Under the pieces are notes generated by a model that was not told the DNA's origin, made no database searches, and saw only the letters and a program-made list of their open reading frames with translations. From contig NZ_NNRK01000025.1 in the NCBI RefSeq assembly GCF_002252475.1, forward strand, positions 62,001 to 126,000: a DNA stretch of 64,000 nucleotides, in the 5' to 3' direction. Shown here one piece after another: positions 54,725 through 62,985 of the stretch. The translations under genes were made by a program, and so were the position numbers. Origin of the DNA: Brucella rhizosphaerae (GTDB lineage Bacteria; Pseudomonadota; Alphaproteobacteria; Rhizobiales; Rhizobiaceae). Position 1 is the first letter of the stretch, and every line of letters begins with the position of its first letter.

Positions 54725-55477
54725 ATGGTGATAGGTTCGGTCTCCCCACACGTCGATCGCGGCAAGCTGCATATGCATATTGTTGCAACGATCGAGGCAC
54801 GCATTCTGTCAGGGGAACTTCAAGTCGGAGAGCGCCTTCCATCTGAAGCGGAAATTGGCAGGACATTCGGTGTCAGCACACGATCCGTTCGCGAAGCGAT
54901 GCAGGTTCTTGAGACCAAAGGTCTTGTGCGCCGCAAGCATGGCGAGCGAGCCGAGGTGGTGCGGGATGATGTGGGTGAATTCATGGATTCTCTCGTTTCG
55001 TCTGTCGGATCACTCTTTGCGCGTGATGCATCCTATCTCGTTCAGGCGATGGATGTACGTCGTCTGATCGAAGTAGATGTGGCTGGGCGTCTTGCTTCGG
55101 GCGAGGGGCAGTTGCGCGATGGTGTAACTGCAGCGCTCGATGTCATGCGTCAGTCTGCCGGGGATAATGACTTTTCCCGCTTCGCCGAAGGCGATGCGGC
55201 CTTTCATAGGGCGCTGGTTCAGTCTTTGGGCAATGAAATTCTCTCTTCCTTACATGCAAACCTGCACTCGCTGATTTCAGAAGTGATCAAGGTTTCAAGC
55301 CGGGTCCCGCGCAAGAAGTTGAGTGCGGGGCTTGCAGAACATGAAAATATTTACGGGCTGATCGCAGCAGGTAAAGCCGGTGACGCGCGCGAAGCAATGC
55401 GCGAACACATCACCAACAGTACGGCTTATCTCGAACAGGCGATCAGACAATCCAGAAACAGGCCCGAAACGGGCTAA
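54725..55477 (+). CDS. GntR/FadR-family regulator
   Basis: 250 residues. The winged helix-turn-helix (GERLPSEAEIGRTFGVSTRS, residues ~37-56, then VREAMQVLETKGLV) precedes an FCD-type helical domain (AFHRALVQSLGNEI, HENIYGLIAAGKAGDAREAM, REHITNSTAYL) with the metal-binding histidines of that family. It sits inside the operon it probably controls, with matching palindromes in front of itself and of the binding protein gene. An organic or sugar acid is the expected inducer. Confidence 0.87.
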   Translation: MVIGSVSPHVDRGKLHMHIVATIEARILSGELQVGERLPSEAEIGRTFGVSTRSVREAMQVLETKGLVRRKHGERAEVVRDDVGEFMDSLVSSVGSLFARDASYLVQAMDVRRLIEVDVAGRLASGEGQLRDGVTAALDVMRQSAGDNDFSRFAEGDAAFHRALVQSLGNEILSSLHANLHSLISEVIKVSSRVPRKKLSAGLAEHENIYGLIAAGKAGDAREAMREHITNSTAYLEQAIRQSRNRPETG

Positions 55478-55494
55478 AACGGAAGAACAAAACA

Positions 55495-56172
55495 ATGAGC
55501 AGCTATGATTATTCGCGCGTCAACCGGGATGCCATCAAGCGTCTTTCGCGCTGGTACTCCGGCGACATTCAGGACGTCATGGACAAGCACGGCTTCTATG
55601 GCTTTCTGCAGGGCATCAGTCTGCAAAGCGTGTTGAAGCCGGGTCAGGTTATCTGCGGTCCCGTCCATACCGTTCTTTATGAAAAGAGCACACGGACTGG
55701 TCAGCCACAGGATGTTTATCACGGCACGATCGATACCGTTGTTGAAGGTGGCATTCTGCTGGTGGATGCCTCTTGTGCCGAAGGTTCGGGTACGGGCGAA
55801 CTGATGTCGACAGGCGCAAAGACTGCAGGCGCTGCAGCAACCATCGTCCATGGTACTGTGCGCGACATCGCCGAAGTGAAGAAACTCGATTACCCGCTGT
55901 TCGCGCGCGGTGTGAGCCCGGTCGGTGTATCAGGACGGATGGAGCCTACCAAGTCGCAGGTTGAGCTGAACATCAATGGCGTCCGCGTGCGTCCGGGCGA
56001 TGTGATCTTCGCTGATATCTCCGGCGTTGTGGTTATCCCGGAAGAACTGGTTGCCGTTATAGCGGATGATGCAGATGCCAATGGCGATGGTGAAATCCAA
56101 TGCCGTGAACGCATTTTGTCGGGTGAGAAGCTGCAGAGCGTCTGGCCTTTGGGATCAACCGGTCCGGTCTGA
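55495..56172 (+). CDS. RraA-like protein (HMG/CHA aldolase-type fold)
   Basis: 225 residues. Recognisable stretches are YSGDIQDVMDKHG, a GILLVDASCAEGSGTGELM motif and ATIVHGTVRDIAEVKKLDYP with the Asp-Arg-type active-site region. Members act as metal-dependent aldolases or decarboxylases on oxo acids; true RNase regulators are shorter (~160). The catabolic setting supports an enzyme role, acting on an acid intermediate. It lies 17 bp after the GntR gene. Confidence 0.8.
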   Translation: MSSYDYSRVNRDAIKRLSRWYSGDIQDVMDKHGFYGFLQGISLQSVLKPGQVICGPVHTVLYEKSTRTGQPQDVYHGTIDTVVEGGILLVDASCAEGSGTGELMSTGAKTAGAAATIVHGTVRDIAEVKKLDYPLFARGVSPVGVSGRMEPTKSQVELNINGVRVRPGDVIFADISGVVVIPEELVAVIADDADANGDGEIQCRERILSGEKLQSVWPLGSTGPV

Positions 56173-56228
56173 TCGGCAGTTGAACTGCTTGTTGAGGACA
56201 GAGCATCGGTTCCAGAGGAGGAAACCAC

Positions 56229-57848
56229 ATGCAGGATATCATTCTTGTCGCTAACGGCGACTTGCGTGAAAGCGCGAATATTCAATGCTGGCCGGAACAG
56301 GCCAATATGGAAAGCCGCCTGATTGCAGCCATCGAAAAGCTGGGCCGGAAAGCATCGCGCGGACATGACGTTGATCCAAAAACCGGCCACGGTTTCATCG
56401 CAACACAAAGGCAGGGCATTGAGGTTTTCTCCAAGATTGACCGCGATGCACCGCTGATTGTCGCGGAAGCAGTCTGGCAATATTCGCAGAGTATTCTTGC
56501 CGGATTGATTGCTCATCGCGGACCAATCCTGACTGTGGCCAACTGGTCGGGAACCTATCCCGGCTTGGTTGGGCTACTCAATCTCAACGGCTCGCTGACC
56601 AAAGCAGGCGTCGAATATGCATCACTCTGGAGCGAAGATTTCACGGATCAGTGGTTTCTCGACAAGCTTGATGAGTGGCTGAAAACCGGTGAGATTGTCT
56701 CTCACGATACGTCCCATGTGAAGCCGTTTAACAACACGAATGTGCCGCCGCATCTCGTCGAACAAGCTTCGCATATTGCCAAAGACCTCATTGAAAACCG
56801 ATCCATTATGGGCATTTTCGATGAGGGCTGTATGGGCATGTATAATGCGATCATCCCCGATGAACTGTTGTTCCCATTGGGCGTTTTCAAAGAGCGCCTT
56901 TCGCAGTCAGCGCTTTATCATGCGGCAATCAATGTTTCGCAGGAAGATGCCTGGCAGGCTTATCAATGGTTGCTCGATGCCGGGATGACCTTTCATCTTG
57001 GCACAGACGATGCGCAGGAACTGACGGAAGCGCAGGTGCTCGGTCAATGTCAGACTTATATTGCCGCTGTGCGCATGGCAGATCAGTTTGGGTGCGAGAC
57101 AATCGGTATTCAGTATCAGCAGGGTTTGAGAGATTTGCTCCCAGCATCCGATTTGGTCGAAGGGTTGCTCAACAATGAAGATCGTCCGCCCGTGTGCAAT
57201 GCGGAAGGGGAGATCATCCGTGACGGTAAGGCCGTGGTTCACTTCAATGAGGTGGATGAATGTGCAGGCCTTGATGCGCTGATGATCAATCGTCTGCACC
57301 GCGTGCTTGGGGAACCTGTCGAGACGACGCTCCATGATCTGCGTTGGGGTGATGAGGATCGCGGTGGCACAACGGACGAATATGTCTGGGTGTTCGAGAT
57401 TTCAGGTGCTGCACCACCGGCCCATCATGAGGGCGGTTATCACGGCTCGGATTCTGTGCGCCAGCCTCCGATGTTCTTTGCCAAAGGTGGTGGAACTCTG
57501 CGCGGCATTGCTAAGCCGGGTGAACTCATATGGTCGCGTATCTATGTTGAAGACGGGCGTCTCAAAATGGATATCGGTCGGGGAAAAGCGGTGTCGCTCT
57601 CTTCGGAAGAGACCGAAAGGCGCTGGGATCTCACCAATCGCGAATGGCCGATGATGCATGGTGTGCTTTATGGCGTAACCCGCGACCAGATGATGGCGCG
57701 CCACAAGGCCAACCATATCCAGGTGGTCTATGCGCGTGATGTGTCTGCCGCTGATAACGCAATGCTGGCCAAGGCCAGTCTTGCGCATCAGCTGGGCATT
57801 GAGGTTCATCTCTGCGGGACACGCGCAAACGGTTCTTCGCTACAATAG
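56229..57848 (+). CDS. L-fucose/D-arabinose isomerase-family protein
   Basis: 539 residues. The metal-binding glutamate region [11 protein letters not shown] (near residue 198-208) and HLGTDD (near 258), and a histidine in [11 protein letters not shown] near the C-terminus, match the FucI/AraA fold; the chain is somewhat shorter than E. coli FucI (591). It should convert an aldose to a ketose. The kinase gene follows, so a D-arabinose to D-ribulose to D-ribulose 5-phosphate route is plausible. GAGGAGG precedes the ATG. Confidence 0.83.
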   Translation: MQDIILVANGDLRESANIQCWPEQANMESRLIAAIEKLGRKASRGHDVDPKTGHGFIATQRQGIEVFSKIDRDAPLIVAEAVWQYSQSILAGLIAHRGPILTVANWSGTYPGLVGLLNLNGSLTKAGVEYASLWSEDFTDQWFLDKLDEWLKTGEIVSHDTSHVKPFNNTNVPPHLVEQASHIAKDLIENRSIMGIFDEGCMGMYNAIIPDELLFPLGVFKERLSQSALYHAAINVSQEDAWQAYQWLLDAGMTFHLGTDDAQELTEAQVLGQCQTYIAAVRMADQFGCETIGIQYQQGLRDLLPASDLVEGLLNNEDRPPVCNAEGEIIRDGKAVVHFNEVDECAGLDALMINRLHRVLGEPVETTLHDLRWGDEDRGGTTDEYVWVFEISGAAPPAHHEGGYHGSDSVRQPPMFFAKGGGTLRGIAKPGELIWSRIYVEDGRLKMDIGRGKAVSLSSEETERRWDLTNREWPMMHGVLYGVTRDQMMARHKANHIQVVYARDVSAADNAMLAKASLAHQLGIEVHLCGTRANGSSLQ

Positions 57849-57948
57849 GCCAGCAAAAAACCGGTTCCGATTTTCTGGCTGATGTTGTAGCCAAGACGTT
57901 GCATGGTGCGCTGATTTTGGCGCGCCATGCTTGCATGGGAGGCGTAAG

Positions 57949-59577
57949 GTGGACGTATTTCTGGGTGTTGATGTCGGCACGGGTAGCGCACGGGCAGGGC
58001 TGTTTACACGCGATGGAGAACTGCTTGCGAGTGCGAAGCAAAATATCCGCATGTGGAAGCAGGGCTCGGATATCGTCGAGCAATCCTCGGAAGATATCTG
58101 GCAGGCTGTTTGCAATTCTGTTGCGGAAGCACTGAAGCAGGCGAAAGTTGCCCCGGAATCCGTCAAAGGCATTGGCTTTGACGGCACCTGTTCGCTGGTT
58201 ATTCTCGACAAAAGCGGCAACCCATTGTCCGCGAGCCCTGCAGGAGAAGCGGAACGAAATATCATCGTCTGGATGGATCACCGTGCCCGCGAGCAAGCTG
58301 AACGCATCAACGCCACAGCCCATCCCGTTTTGAGATATGTAGGTGGTCGCATTTCGCCAGAAATGGAAACGCCGAAGCTGCTCTGGTTGAAGGAAAACAA
58401 CCCCGAGACTTTCAATGCCGCCAGCCTTTTCTTTGATTTGCCTGATTATCTCACCTATCGCGCAACTGGTAGCCATTCGCGCTCACTGTGCACGGTGGTC
58501 TGCAAATGGACCTATCTTGGCCATGAAAAGCGCTGGGATGAAGATTATTTCCGCGCCATCGGTCTTGGTATGCTGGCCGATGAAGGCTTTGCCCGCATAG
58601 GCACTGACATCGTCGATATTGCTACCCCTCTGGGGCAAGGCTTGACTGAGCAGGCTGCAAAGGAACTTGGGCTTCTTGCCGGTACGGCTGTGGGCGCGTC
58701 TCTTATCGATGCCCATGCAGGTGGCGTAGGCACGATTGCAGGCAGCGCGGATGGCGACAGCGCTGTCGATATGCGCTCGCGACTGGCACTGATTATCGGC
58801 ACTTCTGCCTGCACGATGAGTGTTACCGAGAAGCCTGCCTTTGTGGATGGTGTATGGGGCCCTTATTGGGGTGCAATGATGCCTGGCCTCTGGCTCAATG
58901 AAGGCGGGCAGTCGGCATTTGGTGCAGCGACTGATTATCTGGTTGGTATGCACCCTTACAAGGCGGAGGCCGAGAAGGAAGCGACAGCCAAAGGCCTGTC
59001 GTTACTCGATTATCTTGAACAACTTGCTATCGATGCTGCGGGCGAGCTTTCAAAAGTGGCGCTTCTGGCAAAGGGGCTTCATGTCGTGCCGGAGTTTTTG
59101 GGCAATCGTGCGCCAGATGCCGATCCCGAAGCCACTGGCACGATCACGGGTATCAAGCTTGATGCATCCCGCGAGAATCTGGTTCATCTGTTCGTCGCGG
59201 GCCTTTGCGGACTTGCTTACGGCACAGCAGACATTCTAGACGCACTGACTGCCAAGGATATTCCCATCCGCACGATAATCGTCAGTGGAGGTGCTGCACG
59301 AAGCCCGCTCATGCGCCGGATATTGGCCGATGCAACGGGACTGGAAGTGGCCCTGCCGACTTCCGCAGAACCGGTTCTTCTTGGCTCTGGCATTGCAGGT
59401 GCGAGCGCTTTTGAGAAAAGCGATTTGTCTCAGGTTGCTGCCAGCATGAGCGCCATTGCTGAAACGATCCAGCCGCAGAAAGGCCTGATCAGTGAGTTTC
59501 ACGCTGCCAAGCGCGATATCTACAAAGATCTTAAGCGCAGCGAGCTCGCTGCGCGTCGGTTAATGCAGAAGTTCTGA
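57949..59577 (+). CDS. FGGY-family pentulose kinase (ribulokinase-like)
   Basis: 542 residues from the GTG at 57949, 6 nt after GGGAGG; a TTG at 57931 is also in frame. The start motif VDVFLGVDVGTGSARAGLFT and the typical VWMDHRAREQAERIN (near residue 105) are those of ribulokinase and D-ribulokinase relatives. IIGTSACTMSVTEKP and VSGGAARSPLMRRILADATG close the ATP site. It should phosphorylate the ketose made by the isomerase upstream, 100 bp away. The gene ends 6 bp from the convergent photolyase. Confidence 0.87.
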   Translation: MDVFLGVDVGTGSARAGLFTRDGELLASAKQNIRMWKQGSDIVEQSSEDIWQAVCNSVAEALKQAKVAPESVKGIGFDGTCSLVILDKSGNPLSASPAGEAERNIIVWMDHRAREQAERINATAHPVLRYVGGRISPEMETPKLLWLKENNPETFNAASLFFDLPDYLTYRATGSHSRSLCTVVCKWTYLGHEKRWDEDYFRAIGLGMLADEGFARIGTDIVDIATPLGQGLTEQAAKELGLLAGTAVGASLIDAHAGGVGTIAGSADGDSAVDMRSRLALIIGTSACTMSVTEKPAFVDGVWGPYWGAMMPGLWLNEGGQSAFGAATDYLVGMHPYKAEAEKEATAKGLSLLDYLEQLAIDAAGELSKVALLAKGLHVVPEFLGNRAPDADPEATGTITGIKLDASRENLVHLFVAGLCGLAYGTADILDALTAKDIPIRTIIVSGGAARSPLMRRILADATGLEVALPTSAEPVLLGSGIAGASAFEKSDLSQVAASMSAIAETIQPQKGLISEFHAAKRDIYKDLKRSELAARRLMQKF

Positions 59578-59583
59578 TCGGGA

Positions 59584-60972
59584 TTATTTCCCTGCCTTCG
59601 GCGCTTTGAAGGCGGGAAGCGGGTAAGTTTTGCCAAGAACGATCCCCGCTTCTCGCAAAACGTTTTCCGGCGCCGCAAACGGCTTGTGGATCCAGCGATC
59701 TGGCAGGGATGCGATTTCCGGCACCCATTCGCGCACATAGGCACCACCGGTGTCGAACTTATCACCCTGTAGAACGGGATTGAACACGCGGAAATAGGGG
59801 GCCGCATCCATGCCGCATCCAGCAACCCATTGCCAGCTTCCCGGATTGCTGGCGATATCGGCATCAACCAGCGTATCCCAGAACCATTTTTCGCCGTCAC
59901 GCCAGTCGATTTGCATGTTTTTGCTCAACACTGATGCCACCAGCATTCGCACGCGGTTATGCATCCAGCCCGTCGCCCAAAGCTGACGCATACCGGCATC
60001 GATCATCGGAATGCCGGTATTGCCCTTCTTCCACGCCTCCAGTGCTTGCGGGTTACTTTGCCACTGAACATCGGCAAGTGTATCGCGCATATCGTTTTCG
60101 GCAATGTCAGGACGATAATAGAGCTGGTGATAATGGAAGTCGCGCCAGATCAGTTCGGAAAGAAACTTCTCGCCGCCCGTTTGCGTATCAGGATGCTCAT
60201 CCATCAAGGATAGTGTGGCGTACCACGCCTGCCTTGGACTAATCTCACCAAAGCGAAGATGGGGTGAGAGTTTCGACGTTCCTTCGACATCAGGCCGGTC
60301 ACGATCACCTGCATAGTTGCGAATAGTCTCATCGAAGAAATGATATAACTGATCAATGGCAGCCGCTTCGCCTATTTCCCACAAACCATTCATCTTTTTT
60401 GACCAGAACGGTTGCTTATAAACTTCCCGCTCTGGCTTGTGCTTGATGGTTGCCCGATCGGACTTCCAGTCAGATGCGGAAAGCGGACGGTTCACGCCTT
60501 GCTGGCGCAGCGTCCTCGCATAGGGCGTGAAGACCTGATAAGGACCACCACCGCCGGTCTTGATTTCCCATGGCTCGGAGAGAAGATTGCCAGCAAAGGA
60601 TTCAACATTCAGTCCTTTGTCTTTCAATGTGGATTTGACAATCGCATCAATATCCCGCTCCTGTGGAGCATAGCGCCGGTTCCAGAACACGGCATCAAAG
60701 CCGTTTTCCTCGATCAGCTTTTCGATGATATCGAGCGCCTCGCCTCGCGCCACAAGCAGTTCAACATTGCGTTCGTTGAGGCCTTTTTCAAGCGAGTTGA
60801 GGCTTTGCTCCAGCCACCAGAGCACGGCACCGCCGGGGACGCGTAATAGCGGATTGGTTTCATGAACATAAAGCGCTGTGATCTTGCCACCCAGCTTAAT
60901 GGCGGCATGAAGAGCAGGGTTGTCCGCAAGGCGCAGATCATTGCGCAACCAGACAAGCGCATTCGCAGTCAT
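59584..60972 (-). CDS. phr: Deoxyribodipyrimidine photolyase (class I CPD type)
   Basis: 462 residues. The N-terminal antenna domain opens ALVWLRNDLRLADNPALHAA, and the FAD-binding domain shows RFGEISPRQAWYATLS, SELIWRDFHYHQLYY, TGIPMIDAGMRQLWATGWMH and SNPGSWQWVAGCGMDAAPYF. It repairs UV-made pyrimidine dimers with blue light. It is third in a minus-strand group with a DUF1295 protein and a cyclopropane-fatty-acid synthase; such groups respond to light and singlet oxygen in other alphaproteobacteria. AAGGAT precedes the ATG. Confidence 0.92.
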   Translation of the reverse strand: MTANALVWLRNDLRLADNPALHAAIKLGGKITALYVHETNPLLRVPGGAVLWWLEQSLNSLEKGLNERNVELLVARGEALDIIEKLIEENGFDAVFWNRRYAPQERDIDAIVKSTLKDKGLNVESFAGNLLSEPWEIKTGGGGPYQVFTPYARTLRQQGVNRPLSASDWKSDRATIKHKPEREVYKQPFWSKKMNGLWEIGEAAAIDQLYHFFDETIRNYAGDRDRPDVEGTSKLSPHLRFGEISPRQAWYATLSLMDEHPDTQTGGEKFLSELIWRDFHYHQLYYRPDIAENDMRDTLADVQWQSNPQALEAWKKGNTGIPMIDAGMRQLWATGWMHNRVRMLVASVLSKNMQIDWRDGEKWFWDTLVDADIASNPGSWQWVAGCGMDAAPYFRVFNPVLQGDKFDTGGAYVREWVPEIASLPDRWIHKPFAAPENVLREAGIVLGKTYPLPAFKAPKAGK

Positions 60973-60982
60973 TGAATAATCC

Positions 60983-62011
60983 TTATTTGACGGGCTTCAA
61001 CAGATAGTGCCCAACACCCCAGACATCGCCATTTTCATGGCCGAAGAGCCCGGCTGTTGCGAGAAAGAATAGCCGCCAGCGCCGTTCCCACAGACCAGCA
61101 TCCTGCGCATAAACCTGTTGCAGAATTGGCCTGATCTGATCAATCGATTTGTCGAAATTGTTGAGCCAATCCAAAGCTGTTTGCTGATAATGCCTGCCGG
61201 ACCACCGCCAATCCTGCTCGACAGTGAAAAGGTCGTCAAAGCGATGCGGAAGGTCGAAAGCTGGCATGATGCCACCGGTGAAGAAATGATGGGCTATCCA
61301 GTCGGCCGGATTTTCATGATTGAAGCGATAAGAGCGGTCGCGGTGGGTGAAAACGTGGATAAACAATTTGCCGTCCGGTGCGAGCCATCCGCGCACCCGT
61401 TCAAAGAGTGATTGCCAGTTGGACATATGCTCAAACATCTCCACCGACACCACACGATCAAAGCGCTGGTCGATGGAAAAATCGTTCATATCTGCTGTGA
61501 TGACAGTCAGATTTTTAAGACCACGCGTCGTTGCCTGTGCTTCGATATAGGCGCGTTGTGGGGCGGAATTGGAAACTGAAACAACGTGGGAATTGGGGAA
61601 GTTCTCGGCAAGATAAAGCGAGAGTGAACCCCAGCCGCAGCCAAGTTCCAGAATATTCATGCCGTCCCGGATATCGGCATGGCGCACAGTTTCACTGAGC
61701 GCATAGGTTTCGGCCTGCTCAAGAGTGGTGGTTTTATCGGGATATAGACAACAGGAATATTTGCGCTGCGGTCCCAGCGCCAGTTCAAAGAAACGCGGGG
61801 GCAGTTCATAATGTTGGCGATTTGCATCATCGGTATGGGTGGCAACAGGAAAATTCTTCATGGTTTGAAGAAAGTCCTGTTCGATGTCTTCCGGCGTTTC
61901 CGCCAGCCGCCGCTTGGTGCGGCCACAAAGATAATCAATACCCGCTAAAGTGATCGTATCACTCAAAGGAACGCGTTCCGCTGCATTGATTGCATATGCC
62001 AGCATGTTCAT
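60983..62011 (-). CDS. Cyclopropane-fatty-acyl-phospholipid synthase family protein
   Basis: 342 residues. The SAM-binding motif LELGCGWGSLSLYLAENFP is near residue 118, preceded by YSCCLYPDKTTTLEQAE and followed by SVEMFEHMSNW and VHVFTHRDRSYRF. It would methylate unsaturated lipid chains, either to cyclopropanes or, as in some relatives, to methylated or furan-type fatty acids. It lies 10 bp before the photolyase and 2 bp after the DUF1295 gene, so one transcript is likely. It may be a paralog rather than the housekeeping Cfa. Confidence 0.88.
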   Translation of the reverse strand: MNMLAYAINAAERVPLSDTITLAGIDYLCGRTKRRLAETPEDIEQDFLQTMKNFPVATHTDDANRQHYELPPRFFELALGPQRKYSCCLYPDKTTTLEQAETYALSETVRHADIRDGMNILELGCGWGSLSLYLAENFPNSHVVSVSNSAPQRAYIEAQATTRGLKNLTVITADMNDFSIDQRFDRVVSVEMFEHMSNWQSLFERVRGWLAPDGKLFIHVFTHRDRSYRFNHENPADWIAHHFFTGGIMPAFDLPHRFDDLFTVEQDWRWSGRHYQQTALDWLNNFDKSIDQIRPILQQVYAQDAGLWERRWRLFFLATAGLFGHENGDVWGVGHYLLKPVK

Positions 62012-62013
62012 GT

Positions 62014-62811
62014 TCAGGCTCCTGATCTTGTGGGGCTTTTTCGGGGTCCGGGGAAAAACGCATTCACGCGGTGTTGGAGCGCGCGGAATTTTTCACCGCG
62101 CGATTTCAGCATGTGTTCTTCGAGTGGCGGTATGCCGGAGACATGCACCAGCAGCCAATACATCTGGATAGGTGCGAGAAGCGACAGCCAGCTCCATGGC
62201 GAGGCTGTGATTGCCATCAACGGCCACGCACACCAGAACAGCCATTCAAAGAAATAGTTTGGATGCCGTGAATAGGCCCAGAGGCCGGTTTCACAAACTT
62301 CAGTTTTGGCTTCTGGCGTTTTGCGAAACTGCGCGAGCTGCGCGTCAGACAGTGCTTCACCCGCAAGTGCTATAGCGATGATTACAACCGCGATAATGTC
62401 CCAAAAATGCGGAAAATCAGGACTGCTTACTGCCGCCAGATAGACAGCGAGAACCAGAAAAAATGCGGCCAAGGCTTGTATTTGCAGGAAACAGAACAGA
62501 CGCTTTGAAGCATCCTTGCCCCATTCATTCATGAGCTTAGCATAACGCGGGTCTTCACCATGGCCCATGCTTCGCTGGGTGATGTGCAAGCCAAGGCGCA
62601 GTGACCACATAAGAATAAGGAGCAGTATCGCTGAACGGCGTTGCCATGACGCCTCTGCCAGAAGCACGGCGATGACAGACCCTACACCCACTGAGAACGA
62701 CCAAATCGCATCGATCCAGCCGCTTTTGCCGGTCTTGCGCTCAAGCGCCCATGCAAAAACCATGATGGCAGAAAGGCTTATAGCGACAATCAAAAGCAGA
62801 CCGAGTTGCAT
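62014..62811 (-). CDS. DUF1295 membrane protein (steroid 5-alpha-reductase-like)
   Basis: 265 residues with about six to seven hydrophobic segments. The C-terminal YSRHPNYFFEWLFW and GIPPLEEHMLKSRGEKF are the family marks shared with isoprenylcysteine methyltransferases and steroid reductases. Probably a lipid-modifying reductase or methyltransferase in the inner membrane. It is the first gene of the minus-strand group and commonly travels with Cfa-like and flavin amine oxidase genes. Confidence 0.83.
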   Translation of the reverse strand: MQLGLLLIVAISLSAIMVFAWALERKTGKSGWIDAIWSFSVGVGSVIAVLLAEASWQRRSAILLLILMWSLRLGLHITQRSMGHGEDPRYAKLMNEWGKDASKRLFCFLQIQALAAFFLVLAVYLAAVSSPDFPHFWDIIAVVIIAIALAGEALSDAQLAQFRKTPEAKTEVCETGLWAYSRHPNYFFEWLFWCAWPLMAITASPWSWLSLLAPIQMYWLLVHVSGIPPLEEHMLKSRGEKFRALQHRVNAFFPGPRKSPTRSGA

Positions 62812-62916
62812 AGCGGACCTTTGGTCGTGAGTGCGTTTGCTAAATGCAATACGTTTAGTCGTGCGGTTTGGTTTCCTTAGTCCGCTGAAAAAAATGAAAA
62901 AAATTCAAGCCGCGAT

Positions 62917-62945
62917 TGAACCAATTCCCTTCTCAAAACGTAAGA
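62917..62945 (+). promoter_or_regulatory. Candidate ECF-sigma (RpoE/ChrR-type) promoter
   Basis: TGAACC at 62917-62922 is followed after exactly 18 nt by TAAGA at 62941-62945. From memory, the singlet-oxygen sigma factor RpoE of Rhodobacter sphaeroides uses TGATCC-N18-TAAGA, so this is one mismatch away. It lies 41 nt upstream of the amine oxidase start, in a locus with photolyase and Cfa genes. Confidence 0.45.
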
Positions 62946-62985
62946 CGATGAAAATGCAGCAAAGACGCTGCAGGGAGAGGGACTT

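Noticed and set aside
62830-62890. EcfG (general stress) promoter for the minus-strand DUF1295-cfa-phr group
   Set aside because: GGAAAC and CGTATT are present on the minus strand but the spacing and the -35 box do not fit GGAAC-N16/17-CGTT well enough.
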